Positions 1-5,462 of a stretch of DNA of 12,826 nucleotides are shown piece by piece; positions within the stretch are counted from its first letter, which is position 1, and each line of letters opens with the position of its first letter. Both the position numbers and the translations under genes were made by a program. A model generated the notes under the pieces. That model saw only the letters and a list, made by a program, of their open reading frames with translations, had not been told where the DNA came from and did no database searches. Location: positions 1 to 12,826 of the forward strand of contig CABVCJ010000053.1 of the NCBI GenBank assembly GCA_902496845.1, given 5' to 3'. The DNA is from an uncultured Collinsella sp. (GTDB taxonomy: Bacteria; Actinomycetota; Coriobacteriia; Coriobacteriales; Coriobacteriaceae).

Positions 1-148
1 GACATCATTGTCGCAGCCCCGACCCGCGGTCACGAGCGGGGGCTCCTGTCGTTTCAGTGCCCTCGGATTGGGTCATAGTGTCTGTTGTGGCCGGGGGAGT
101 GGGTCATCAGTTCTTTTTGCCTGATTGGTCAATCCGTTCCAGAGGCTC
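1..148. other. Left-edge non-coding stretch
   Basis: I see no convincing gene here. The only structure is a modest imperfect hairpin at about 15-44: four outer pairs (AGCC with GGCT) and five inner pairs (CCCGC with GCGGG), separated by a four-base bulge and closed by an eight-base loop. No T-tract follows on either strand, so it is not a clear intrinsic terminator. It may be the tail of an upstream transcription unit cut off by the window edge. Confidence 0.3.
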
Positions 149-179
149 GAACTATTTTCAAATTATTCGAAAATAGTTC
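149..179. repeat. Perfect 11-bp AT-rich inverted repeat next to tRNA promoter
   Basis: GAACTATTTTC (149-159) and GAAAATAGTTC (169-179) are exact reverse complements around a nine-base spacer. The right arm ends one base before the -35 hexamer of the tRNA promoter at 180. The repeat is AT-rich in otherwise GC-rich DNA. No T-run follows, which argues against an intrinsic terminator. An operator or upstream activating site is an inference from its position. Confidence 0.6.
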
Positions 180-208
180 TTGCATTCGGGGCGATCATCC
201 CGTATATT
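180..208 (+). promoter_or_regulatory. Sigma-70-type promoter of the tRNA-Gly/tRNA-Val unit
   Basis: The -35 hexamer TTGCAT (180-185) and the -10 hexamer TATATT (203-208) are separated by exactly 17 bp. Transcription would start near 215, about six bases before the mature 5' end of tRNA-Gly at 221. Hexamers, spacing and placement all agree. The adjoining inverted repeat at 149-179 may modulate it. Confidence 0.75.
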
Positions 209-220
209 AAATCCTCGCAG

Positions 221-296
221 GCGGACATGGCTCAGTTGGTAGAGCACAACCTTGCCAAGGTTGGGGTCGCGGGTTCGAGCCCCGTTGTCCGCTCCA
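221..296 (+). tRNA. tRNA-Gly (anticodon GCC)
   Basis: A complete cloverleaf can be folded. The acceptor stem is GCGGACA (221-227) with TGTCCGC (286-292), the D stem GCTC/GAGC, and the anticodon stem CAACC/GGTTG around loop TTGCCAA with anticodon GCC at 254-256. The T arm carries the TTCGAGC loop, with one G-T pair at the base of its stem. The discriminator is T293, usual for bacterial tRNA-Gly, and CCA is encoded at 294-296. It reads GGC and GGU codons and is first in a two-tRNA unit, with three bases between the two genes. Confidence 0.97.
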
Positions 297-299
297 TTT

Positions 300-374
300 G
301 GGCGTTTAGCTCAGGGGGAGAGCGCTTCCCTGACACGGAAGAGGTCAGAAGTTCAAATCTTCTAACGCCCACCA
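300..374 (+). tRNA. tRNA-Val (anticodon GAC)
   Basis: A complete cloverleaf can be folded. The acceptor stem is GGGCGTT (300-306) with AACGCCC (364-370), the D stem GCTC/GAGC, and the anticodon stem CTTCC/GGAAG around loop CTGACAC with anticodon GAC at 332-334. The T loop is TTCAAAT, the discriminator A371, and CCA is encoded at 372-374. It reads GUC and GUU codons. It is transcribed with tRNA-Gly from the promoter at 180-208 and ends eight bases before a terminator hairpin. Confidence 0.97.
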
Positions 375-382
375 AATGTTCG

Positions 383-420
383 CAGCTCAGAGGCTTCGCC
401 TCTGGGCTGTTTTGTTTTTT
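383..420 (+). terminator. Intrinsic terminator of the tRNA unit
   Basis: A 12-bp stem with one G-T pair (383-394 with 398-409) closes a UUC loop and is followed directly by TTTTGTTTTTT (410-420). This is a classic intrinsic terminator just after tRNA-Val, and it separates the tRNA unit from the downstream nrd region. Confidence 0.92.
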
Positions 421-735
421 GCCACCAAGCGCGCCGCCAAATAAGTCATCAAATATTGATCCAAGGTCCGTACGCGATGGTCTTCGCATCCCGTAGGGGT
501 GCCGGCAGATTGCATGTGTCCTGGCCCATCATGACCGCAACATGTTGGTCAAGGACAATCTTTTGGATTCTTTTGGCGTGAGCGGCTTGGTTTTGGTGCT
601 ATTTGGCGACGGCACGGTTGAGGGGGTTTCAAAACTGCTGTGCAGGTAGTTGGGTTGATAACGTTTTAGCAGTCTGCCAAGAGGCCTTCATTTATAATGC
701 GTCTGCAAATTGACCAATTGCTTTGACCTGCTGAA
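421..735. other. Intergenic stretch without a supported gene
   Basis: No ORF here has a convincing start signal or recognisable product. One open frame runs from about 495 to a TAG at 647-649, with its only ATG at 542 giving 35 residues and no ribosome binding site. It could be a decayed gene end, but I cannot identify a family. A perfect 10-bp palindrome, CAACATGTTG, lies at 538-547. A TATAAT hexamer at 693-698 has no acceptable -35 partner. TTGACC occurs at 710-715 and 723-728, upstream of the nrdD promoter. Confidence 0.4.
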
Positions 736-751
736 ACACTATATGTTGTGT
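736..751. promoter_or_regulatory. NrdR box 1, near-consensus
   Basis: ACACTATATGTTGTGT matches the known NrdR-box consensus acaCwAtATaTwgtgt at 15 of 16 positions. NrdR is the ATP/dATP-sensing repressor of ribonucleotide reductase operons. The site abuts the -35 hexamer of the inferred nrdD promoter (752-757), so a bound repressor would block RNA polymerase. The downstream gene is nrdD, an expected target. Identical TTTGACCT octamers lie on both sides, at 722-729 and 751-758. Confidence 0.88.
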
Positions 752-781
752 TTGACCTAAAAAAAGAATACAGGATATAGA
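752..781 (+). promoter_or_regulatory. Probable nrdD promoter
   Basis: TTGACC (752-757) as -35 and TATAGA (776-781) as -10 are 18 bp apart, giving a predicted start near 788 and a leader of about 220 nt before nrdD. The assignment is strengthened because NrdR box 1 touches the -35 and the weaker box 2 covers the -10. Upstream TTGACC copies at 710 and 723 lack a well-spaced -10. Confidence 0.6.
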
Positions 782-783
782 TG
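768..783. promoter_or_regulatory. Candidate NrdR box 2, degenerate
   Basis: ATACAGGATATAGATG matches the NrdR consensus at 10 of 16 positions, keeping C4, the central AT-AT core and G13. It begins exactly 32 bp after box 1, about three helical turns. NrdR boxes typically occur in pairs 31-32 bp apart, which is the main reason to call it. It overlaps the -10 hexamer. Alone the match would be too weak. Confidence 0.5.
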
Positions 784-935
784 CCTCTTTGTCGTATGAT
801 AGATGACGGACAGAGAACGAGGACCTTATTCGCCCCATTTGGATGGATCTTTGAGCCTCTTGATTGGCTGCGAGGATTGTCCGCATGAGGGCCTATGGTT
901 ATCGAGAACACAGATTGCGCAACGGCGCCGCAAGA

Positions 936-970
936 CAGGGCCAAACCCTGCCGGGCATCGTTTGGCTCTG
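936..970 (+). other. Stem-loop in the nrdD leader
   Basis: Positions 936-946 pair with 960-970 in an 11-bp stem with one G-T pair and a 13-base loop, 22 bases before the ribosome binding site at 993-1000. A shorter competing hairpin, CAGGG (936-940) with CCCTG (946-950), uses the same left arm. The leader contains no riboswitch class that I recognise. A regulatory role is inference only. Confidence 0.45.
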
Positions 971-1007
971 AAGCGCAATGAGGCTACGATGCGAAAGAGG
1001 CAAGAGG

Positions 1008-3203
1008 ATGAAGATCATCAAGCGCAGCGGCACCGAGGTTACCTTTGACATCGATAAGATCGTCAATGCGATCCGCGCCGCAAACTTGGAGGTCGAGGAA
1101 GGCTCTCGCCTTACCGACCGCCAGGTGATCTATGCGGCACAAAACGTCGCCGAGGCATGTGAGAAGGCCGGCCACACCGTATCGGTCGAGGAGATCCAGG
1201 ATCTGGTCGAGGAGGTTGCCCGCCACTACATCATCTATCGCTATGTTCAGAGCCTGAAGCGCCAAAAGAACACGACCGACGACAAAATCCTGTCGCTGAT
1301 CGAATGCAACAACGAAGAGGTCAAGCAGGAGAACTCTAACAAGAACCCGACCGTCAACTCCGTTCAGCGCGACTACATGGCCGGCGAGATTTCCAAGGAC
1401 CTGACGCAGCGCGTGCTGCTGCCCCAGGAGATCGTGGATGCCCACAACGAGGGCCTGATTCACTTCCACGATTCGGACTACTTCGCCCAGCACATGCATA
1501 ACTGTGACCTGGTGAACCTGGAGGATATGCTCCAGAACGGCACCGTTATCTCGGGCACGCTGATCGAGAAGCCGCACAGCTTCTCGACTGCTTGCAATAT
1601 CGCGACGCAGATTATCGCCCAGGTCGCCTCTTCCCAGTATGGCGGTCAGTCGATTTCGCTGACCCACCTGGCTCCGTTTGTCGAGGTGAGCCGTCAGAAG
1701 ATTCGCGGCGAGGTTGCCCGCGAGCTCGAGGAGCTTGGCGTCTCTGCGTCTGCCGAGAAGGTCCGTGAGGTCGTTGAGGACCGTCTGCGTGACGAGATTC
1801 GTCGCGGCGTCCAGACGATTCAGTATCAGGTCGTGACCCTTATGACCACGAATGGCCAGGCGCCGTTCGTGACGGTCTTTATGTATCTCAATGAGGCCCG
1901 TACGCCCCAGGAGAAGCACGACCTTGCCATGATCGTGGAGGAGACGCTTCGCCAGCGCTACGAGGGCGTTAAGAACGAGGCTGGCGTGTGGATTACCCCG
2001 GCATTCCCCAAGCTTATCTATGTGCTCGAGGACGATAACGTTCACGAGAATTCCCCGTACTTCTACCTGACCCAGCTGGCTGCCAAGTGCACCGCCAAGC
2101 GCATGGTGCCCGACTACATCTCTGAGAAGAAGATGCGTGAGCTCAAGCTGTCTAAGGGTGAGACCGCCGGCAATGGCGATTGCTACACCTGCATGGGTTG
2201 CCGCAGCTTCCTGACGCCCGACCGTTCGGGCAACGGCTTTAACAATGTTGCCAACGCGCTCAACTATGACCCGACCAAACCTAAGTACTATGGCCGCTTT
2301 AACCAGGGTGTTGTGACCATCAACCTGCCCGATGTCGCACTGAGCTCGCATCAGGACATGGACAAGTTCTGGAAGATCTTCGACGAGCGCCTTGAGCTGT
2401 GCCATCGTGCCTTGCTGTGCCGTCATGAGCGCCTGATGGGCACGCTTTCGGATGCCGCACCGATTCTGTGGCAGTACGGCGCCCTGGCGCGCCTTAAGAA
2501 GGGCGAGACGATCGACAAACTGCTCGTGGGCGGCTATTCCACCATCAGCCTGGGGTATGCCGGTCTGTATGAGTGCGTCAAGTACATGACGGGCCACAGC
2601 CACACCGAGAAGGAAGGCACGCCGTTTGCCATGGCCGTCATGCAGCACATGAACGACAAATGCGCCGAGTGGAAGGCCGAAAGCGATATCGACTTCTCGC
2701 TGTACGGCACCCCGCTTGAGTCGACGACCTACAAGTTCGCCAAGTGCCTGCAGCGCCGTTTTGGCATTATTCCGGGTGTGACGGACAAGGGCTACATTAC
2801 CAACAGCTACCACGTCCATGTGTCCGAGGAGATTGATGCTTTCGATAAGCTCAAGTTTGAGGGCATGTTCCAGCAGCTTTCGCCGGGCGGTGCCATCTCC
2901 TACGTTGAGGTTCCTAACATGCAGGACAACCTTAAGGCTGTCATTCGCGTGATGCAGTACATCTACGACAACATCATGTATGCCGAGCTCAACACCAAGA
3001 GCGATTACTGCCAGGTGTGCGGCTATGACGGCGAGATCAAGATTGTCGAGGATGACGGCAAGCTGGTGTGGGAGTGCCCCAACTGCGGCAACCGCGATCA
3101 GGAGAAGATGAACGTCGCCCGTCGTACGTGCGGCTACATCGGTACCCAATTCTGGAACCAGGGTCGAACCGAGGAGATCCGCGACCGCGTGCTGCATCTC
3201 TAA
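1008..3203 (+). CDS. nrdD: Anaerobic (class III) ribonucleoside-triphosphate reductase, large subunit
   Basis: This 731-residue enzyme reduces ribonucleoside triphosphates to dNTPs by glycyl-radical chemistry under anoxia, in the cytoplasm. Residues 1 to about 90 form an ATP-cone (MKIIKRSGTE...VQSLKRQ), the allosteric nucleotide domain. The core has Cys166 in HMHNCDLVN and the MGCRS motif with Cys398, the conserved class III cysteine positions. Near the C-terminus, Cys668, Cys671, Cys690 and Cys693 form the zinc site of two CxxC pairs. RTCGYIGTQ carries the radical glycine, Gly709. I start at ATG 1008 because GAAAGAGG lies seven bases upstream; the in-frame ATG at 978 would add ten poorly conserved residues. 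Length fits the family. NrdR boxes upstream imply repression at high dATP. The activase nrdG follows 426 bp downstream, an unusually long gap for this pair. Confidence 0.97.
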   Translation: MKIIKRSGTEVTFDIDKIVNAIRAANLEVEEGSRLTDRQVIYAAQNVAEACEKAGHTVSVEEIQDLVEEVARHYIIYRYVQSLKRQKNTTDDKILSLIECNNEEVKQENSNKNPTVNSVQRDYMAGEISKDLTQRVLLPQEIVDAHNEGLIHFHDSDYFAQHMHNCDLVNLEDMLQNGTVISGTLIEKPHSFSTACNIATQIIAQVASSQYGGQSISLTHLAPFVEVSRQKIRGEVARELEELGVSASAEKVREVVEDRLRDEIRRGVQTIQYQVVTLMTTNGQAPFVTVFMYLNEARTPQEKHDLAMIVEETLRQRYEGVKNEAGVWITPAFPKLIYVLEDDNVHENSPYFYLTQLAAKCTAKRMVPDYISEKKMRELKLSKGETAGNGDCYTCMGCRSFLTPDRSGNGFNNVANALNYDPTKPKYYGRFNQGVVTINLPDVALSSHQDMDKFWKIFDERLELCHRALLCRHERLMGTLSDAAPILWQYGALARLKKGETIDKLLVGGYSTISLGYAGLYECVKYMTGHSHTEKEGTPFAMAVMQHMNDKCAEWKAESDIDFSLYGTPLESTTYKFAKCLQRRFGIIPGVTDKGYITNSYHVHVSEEIDAFDKLKFEGMFQQLSPGGAISYVEVPNMQDNLKAVIRVMQYIYDNIMYAELNTKSDYCQVCGYDGEIKIVEDDGKLVWECPNCGNRDQEKMNVARRTCGYIGTQFWNQGRTEEIRDRVLHL

Positions 3204-3215
3204 TAACCATCCCAA

Positions 3216-3351
3216 GCTGCCCCGTAGCGAGGCCCCGGACCTTTACTCGCTATTTCGGACAGTCCTGGCTCACGACGGAGGCGCCACTGGCGCCTCCTGT
3301 TCGTGCGGAACTCATATCGAGCAAAGGTCCGGGGCCTCGCTACGGGGCAGC
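3216..3351. repeat. 136-bp palindromic element with 29-bp perfect inverted ends
   Basis: Positions 3216-3244 are the exact reverse complement of 3323-3351 (29 bp). After one A/C mismatch the arms continue four more pairs (3246-3249 with 3318-3321). Inside lies a second perfect hairpin, GGAGGCGCC (3277-3285) with GGCGCCTCC (3289-3297), extended after a small internal loop by CACGA/TCGTG (3271-3275 with 3301-3305). The trinucleotide CAA flanks both sides (3213-3215 and 3352-3354), a possible short target duplication. It starts 12 bases after the nrdD stop codon. No T-tract follows either arm, so an intrinsic terminator is not well supported. A non-autonomous insertion (MITE- or REP-like) or a bidirectional RNA-stabilising structure fits better. 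Translated frames across it are not credible genes. Confidence 0.8.
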
Positions 3352-3416
3352 CAAGTTGACGTAGTTGAGATGCAGCATGCGGTCTGCTCACTCCTCGAAG
3401 TTCTTAGCGGAAATGA

Positions 3417-3471
3417 GTTGACTTGCAACAACGTTTTGCTTGCGATGACGGTTGAGCTGCAACAAAGTTTT
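3417..3471. repeat. Two 21-bp near-direct repeats, 34-bp period
   Basis: Positions 3417-3437 and 3451-3471 agree at 18 of 21 bases. Each copy contains the dyad GTTG-N5-CAAC followed by AA, a variable base, then GTTTT. Paired dyads at a fixed interval upstream of a gene suggest binding sites for a dimeric regulator. I do not recognise the regulator. Confidence 0.5.
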
Positions 3472-3489
3472 TATTAGACCTCGAACCCT

Positions 3490-3520
3490 ATACTCGATGT
3501 TCGCTTTGTTCATCGAGTAT
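3490..3520 (+). other. 10-bp perfect hairpin, competitor of the nrdG leader hairpin
   Basis: ATACTCGATG (3490-3499) pairs exactly with CATCGAGTAT (3511-3520) around an 11-base loop. An outer extension can form between AGACC-TCG (3476-3483) and CGA-gg-GGTCT (3527-3536). That extension uses bases 3530-3536, which are also the base of the large hairpin 3530-3615, so the extended form and the large hairpin are mutually exclusive. A switching role is inference. Confidence 0.5.
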
Positions 3521-3529
3521 CGCTCGCGA

Positions 3530-3615
3530 GGGGTCTGGAGCATATCGTCCCGCCCGCAGTTTCGCAGGCCGCAGGCCGAGAATGTTTGAGGACGGGATGA
3601 TGTGCTCCAGACCCC
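3530..3615 (+). other. 86-nt near-perfect hairpin directly before the nrdG ribosome binding site
   Basis: Positions 3530-3555 pair with 3590-3615: 23 Watson-Crick pairs, two G-U pairs (3543/3602 and 3547/3598) and one C-A mismatch (3553/3592). The 34-base loop region holds the tandem repeat GCAGGCC twice (3564-3577). The stem ends one base before the AGGAAGG ribosome binding site, which itself stays unpaired. As DNA it is also a long inverted repeat and could be an inserted repetitive element. In mRNA it could protect the nrdG transcript or set its translation level. Confidence 0.8.
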
Positions 3616-3629
3616 CAGGAAGGTTACCT

Positions 3630-4211
3630 ATGAACTACGCGAACATTAAGTATTTCGACATTGCTGATGGGGAAGGTGTTCGTACTTCTCTGTTTGTGAG
3701 CGGGTGCCGTCGCGGGTGCAAAAATTGCTTTAACTCCGTCGCGTGGGACTTTGCCGCGGGTGAACCGTTCGACCGTGCCGTCGAGGACAAGATTATCGAG
3801 AGTCTCGACCATCCCTTTATTGATGGCCTGACGATTCTGGGTGGCGAGCCCATGGAACCCGAGAATCAGGCGGGTCTCGTTGACTTTATCGAACGCGTGC
3901 GTGCGGCCTATCCTGTGGAGTCGGGGAAGACCATTTGGTGCTTTACTGGCGACGTGCTCGAGGAGCTTATGCCGGGCGGCCGTCATCATACCGAAGTGAC
4001 GGACCGTATCCTTGCCTGCCTCGATATGTTGGTGGACGGCCCGTTCGTTCAAGACCTGCACGATATCTCCTTGCGTTTTAGGGGTTCGAGTAATCAGCGG
4101 GTGATCGACATGAACGCCACGCGCGCTCGTGCCGCGCGTGAGGGCGTTGCGCTGTGCGATGCTGTGGAGCTTTGGCGAGACGATCCGGTCTATTCGACCC
4201 ATACTATGTAG
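3630..4211 (+). CDS. nrdG: Anaerobic ribonucleotide reductase activating protein (radical SAM)
   Basis: This 193-residue protein uses a [4Fe-4S] cluster to cleave S-adenosylmethionine and abstract a hydrogen from the C-terminal glycine of NrdD, switching the reductase on. The radical SAM cluster motif CxxxCxxC is Cys26, Cys30 and Cys33 (GCRRGCKNCFN), preceded by the family-typical DGEGVRTSLFVSGC. The GGEPM motif at residues 71-75 contacts SAM. I chose ATG 3630 because AGGAAGG lies six bases before it. An upstream ATG at 3582 would add 16 residues encoded by the large hairpin and has no ribosome binding site. Length suits a stand-alone NrdG. It lies downstream of its substrate gene nrdD on the same strand. 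Whether it has its own promoter is unclear. Confidence 0.96.
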   Translation: MNYANIKYFDIADGEGVRTSLFVSGCRRGCKNCFNSVAWDFAAGEPFDRAVEDKIIESLDHPFIDGLTILGGEPMEPENQAGLVDFIERVRAAYPVESGKTIWCFTGDVLEELMPGGRHHTEVTDRILACLDMLVDGPFVQDLHDISLRFRGSSNQRVIDMNATRARAAREGVALCDAVELWRDDPVYSTHTM

Positions 4212-4277
4212 CTTGTGGCCGATGCCGGAGGGCGTGGTACCATAGCGCGAACGCAAAATCGGAAGAGTGAGGCCCAG

Positions 4278-4835
4278 ATGGTCGATCAGGAAAAAGTTGA
4301 GACCGCCATAAAGCTGTTGCTTGAGGGCATAGGCGAGGACCCAACTCGTGAGGGCCTGCTGGAGACGCCGGCACGCGTCGCCCGTATGTATGGCGAGATT
4401 GCCGGCGGCATGGACCAGAGCGCTGAGGAGCACCTGTCCAAAACTTTTGCCGTCGCTTCGAACGATTTAGTTATCGAGCGCGACATTACGTTTTACTCGC
4501 TGTGCGAGCACCATCTACTGCCGTTTTATGGTAAGGCTGCGATCGGCTATATCCCTAACGGTCGCGTGGCGGGTCTGTCTAAGCTTGCTCGCACGGTTGA
4601 GGTCTATGCCCGTCGACTGCAGCTGCAGGAGCAGCTGTGTGCACAGGTTGCCGATGCCCTCATGGAATATCTTGCCCCCCAAGGGGCGATCGTGCTGATG
4701 GAAGCCGAGCATATGTGCATGACCATGCGCGGCGTGCAAAAGCCCGGTACCAAGACCGTAACGCTTGCTCGTCGCGGTGTCTTTGAGACCGACCCGTCGC
4801 TCGAGGAGCGATTCTTTAGAATGCTGGGTCGCTAA
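4278..4835 (+). CDS. folE: GTP cyclohydrolase I
   Basis: The 185-residue enzyme converts GTP to 7,8-dihydroneopterin triphosphate, the first step of tetrahydrofolate synthesis. The zinc ligands are Cys76 and His79 in SLCEHHLLPF, and Cys147 in EHMCMTMRG; their spacing (3, then 68) equals that of E. coli Cys110, His113 and Cys181. The GVQKPGT segment follows. I start at ATG 4278, with GTGAGG five bases upstream; an in-frame GTG at 4215 would add 21 atypical residues. A -10-like TACCAT at 4238-4243 lies in the 66-bp gap after nrdG, but its best -35, TTGTGG, is 19 bp away, so a separate promoter is only possible. The next gene begins two bases after the stop, suggesting an operon. Confidence 0.97.
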   Translation: MVDQEKVETAIKLLLEGIGEDPTREGLLETPARVARMYGEIAGGMDQSAEEHLSKTFAVASNDLVIERDITFYSLCEHHLLPFYGKAAIGYIPNGRVAGLSKLARTVEVYARRLQLQEQLCAQVADALMEYLAPQGAIVLMEAEHMCMTMRGVQKPGTKTVTLARRGVFETDPSLEERFFRMLGR

Positions 4836-4837
4836 CC

Positions 4838-5419
4838 ATGAGAGTCGTCAACGACTTTGCATCGAAGACCGATGAGGGGACGCCGCGTCGCGGCTTTATG
4901 GCTTCGGGCCTGACTCCCTTTGGTGCCATGCCTCGCATTGATTTCATCTGTGCCAACGGGCTGTTCCGGCGGCACCTGGGCAACATTGCACAGTTGGAAT
5001 CGGGGCGCATCTTTTGCCGCCACGGTATCGACCATCTGCTGGATGTCGCCCGTATTATGTGGATCAAGAATCTCGAAGAAGAGCTCGGATTTGACCGCGA
5101 GGTCATCTACGCCACGGCACTTCTTCACGATATCGGCAAAGATGAACAGTATGAATCGGGTATATCCCATGATGTTGCAAGCGAACGCGTCGCTGATGCG
5201 ATTCTTGGCGGCATGCCCGAAGACGTGGCGTTTGAGCCGGCAGATGCCGCAGCCATTAAGACAGCCATTCTGGGCCATCGAAAGCTGCGCGTGAACAGCC
5301 AGCCGCTCGAGCGTCTGCTTTATGCAGCCGACAAAGCGTCGCGCGCCTGTTTTGCATGCCCTGCGCGCAATGCTTGCAACTGGAGCGATGATAAAAAGAA
5401 CCTGTCGATTCGCGTGTAG
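4838..5419 (+). CDS. HD-domain phosphohydrolase in a folate cluster
   Basis: The 193-residue protein has the HD metal-hydrolase signature: His66 in the RHGIDHLLDVARI helix, His97-Asp98 in LLHDIGK, then probable ligands His111 and His147 and Asp165 in AADKAS. After the domain comes a cysteine cluster, CFACPARNAC (Cys171, Cys174, Cys180), which could bind a metal. HD proteins of this type, with the same cysteine tail, occur beside folE in other anaerobes. I start at ATG 4838, two bases after folE, assuming translational coupling; the ribosome binding site is weak, and starts at 4898 or 4928 remain possible. The substrate is unknown. Its place between folE and folB suggests dephosphorylation of dihydroneopterin triphosphate or a related pterin, but that is inference. 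Confidence 0.88.
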   Translation: MRVVNDFASKTDEGTPRRGFMASGLTPFGAMPRIDFICANGLFRRHLGNIAQLESGRIFCRHGIDHLLDVARIMWIKNLEEELGFDREVIYATALLHDIGKDEQYESGISHDVASERVADAILGGMPEDVAFEPADAAAIKTAILGHRKLRVNSQPLERLLYAADKASRACFACPARNACNWSDDKKNLSIRV

Positions 5420-5462
5420 TCGGCATGCGAGGTCGGGGTTCTGAACGAAGGAGACGATCGCG

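Larger units (their letters stand above)
3352..3629. promoter_or_regulatory. Structured nrdD-nrdG intergenic region
   Basis: No gene is visible here. In order, it holds a 21-bp near-direct repeat (3417-3437 and 3451-3471), a 10-bp perfect hairpin (3490-3520), a long 26-position hairpin (3530-3615) and the nrdG ribosome binding site AGGAAGG at 3617-3623. A TTGACT hexamer at 3418-3423 could be a -35, but the hexamer 17 bp on, TGCGAT, is a poor -10. I cannot place a promoter with confidence, and nrdG may be transcribed by read-through from nrdD. No NrdR box is seen. Confidence 0.5.

Noticed and set aside
125..496. Open frame spanning the two tRNA genes
   Set aside because: It reads straight through both tRNAs and the terminator, so it cannot be a real protein gene.
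542..649. 35-residue frame MLVKDNLLDSFG...
   Set aside because: There is no ribosome binding site and no family I can recognise. It could be a gene remnant but the evidence is too thin.
788..1007. Cobalamin or other known riboswitch before nrdD
   Set aside because: No recognisable conserved box of a known riboswitch class is present, and class III reductases do not use cobalamin.
803..1048. 81-codon frame overlapping the nrdD leader and start
   Set aside because: It has no ribosome binding site, overlaps the nrdD start in another frame and has no recognisable product.
984..3215. A 743-codon open frame antisense to nrdD
   Set aside because: It mirrors the whole of nrdD on the other strand, has repetitive Leu/Val/Asp-rich composition and no recognisable domain. 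Long antisense frames are common opposite GC-rich genes.
3068..3391. Short frames across the inverted-repeat element after nrdD
   Set aside because: They arise from the palindromic arms read in both directions (similar VARPRTF / KGPGPRYGAA segments) and do not look like proteins.
3582..3629. Longer nrdG start at ATG 3582
   Set aside because: The extra 16 residues come from the hairpin and lack a ribosome binding site, while ATG 3630 follows AGGAAGG and begins at the conserved NrdG N-terminus.
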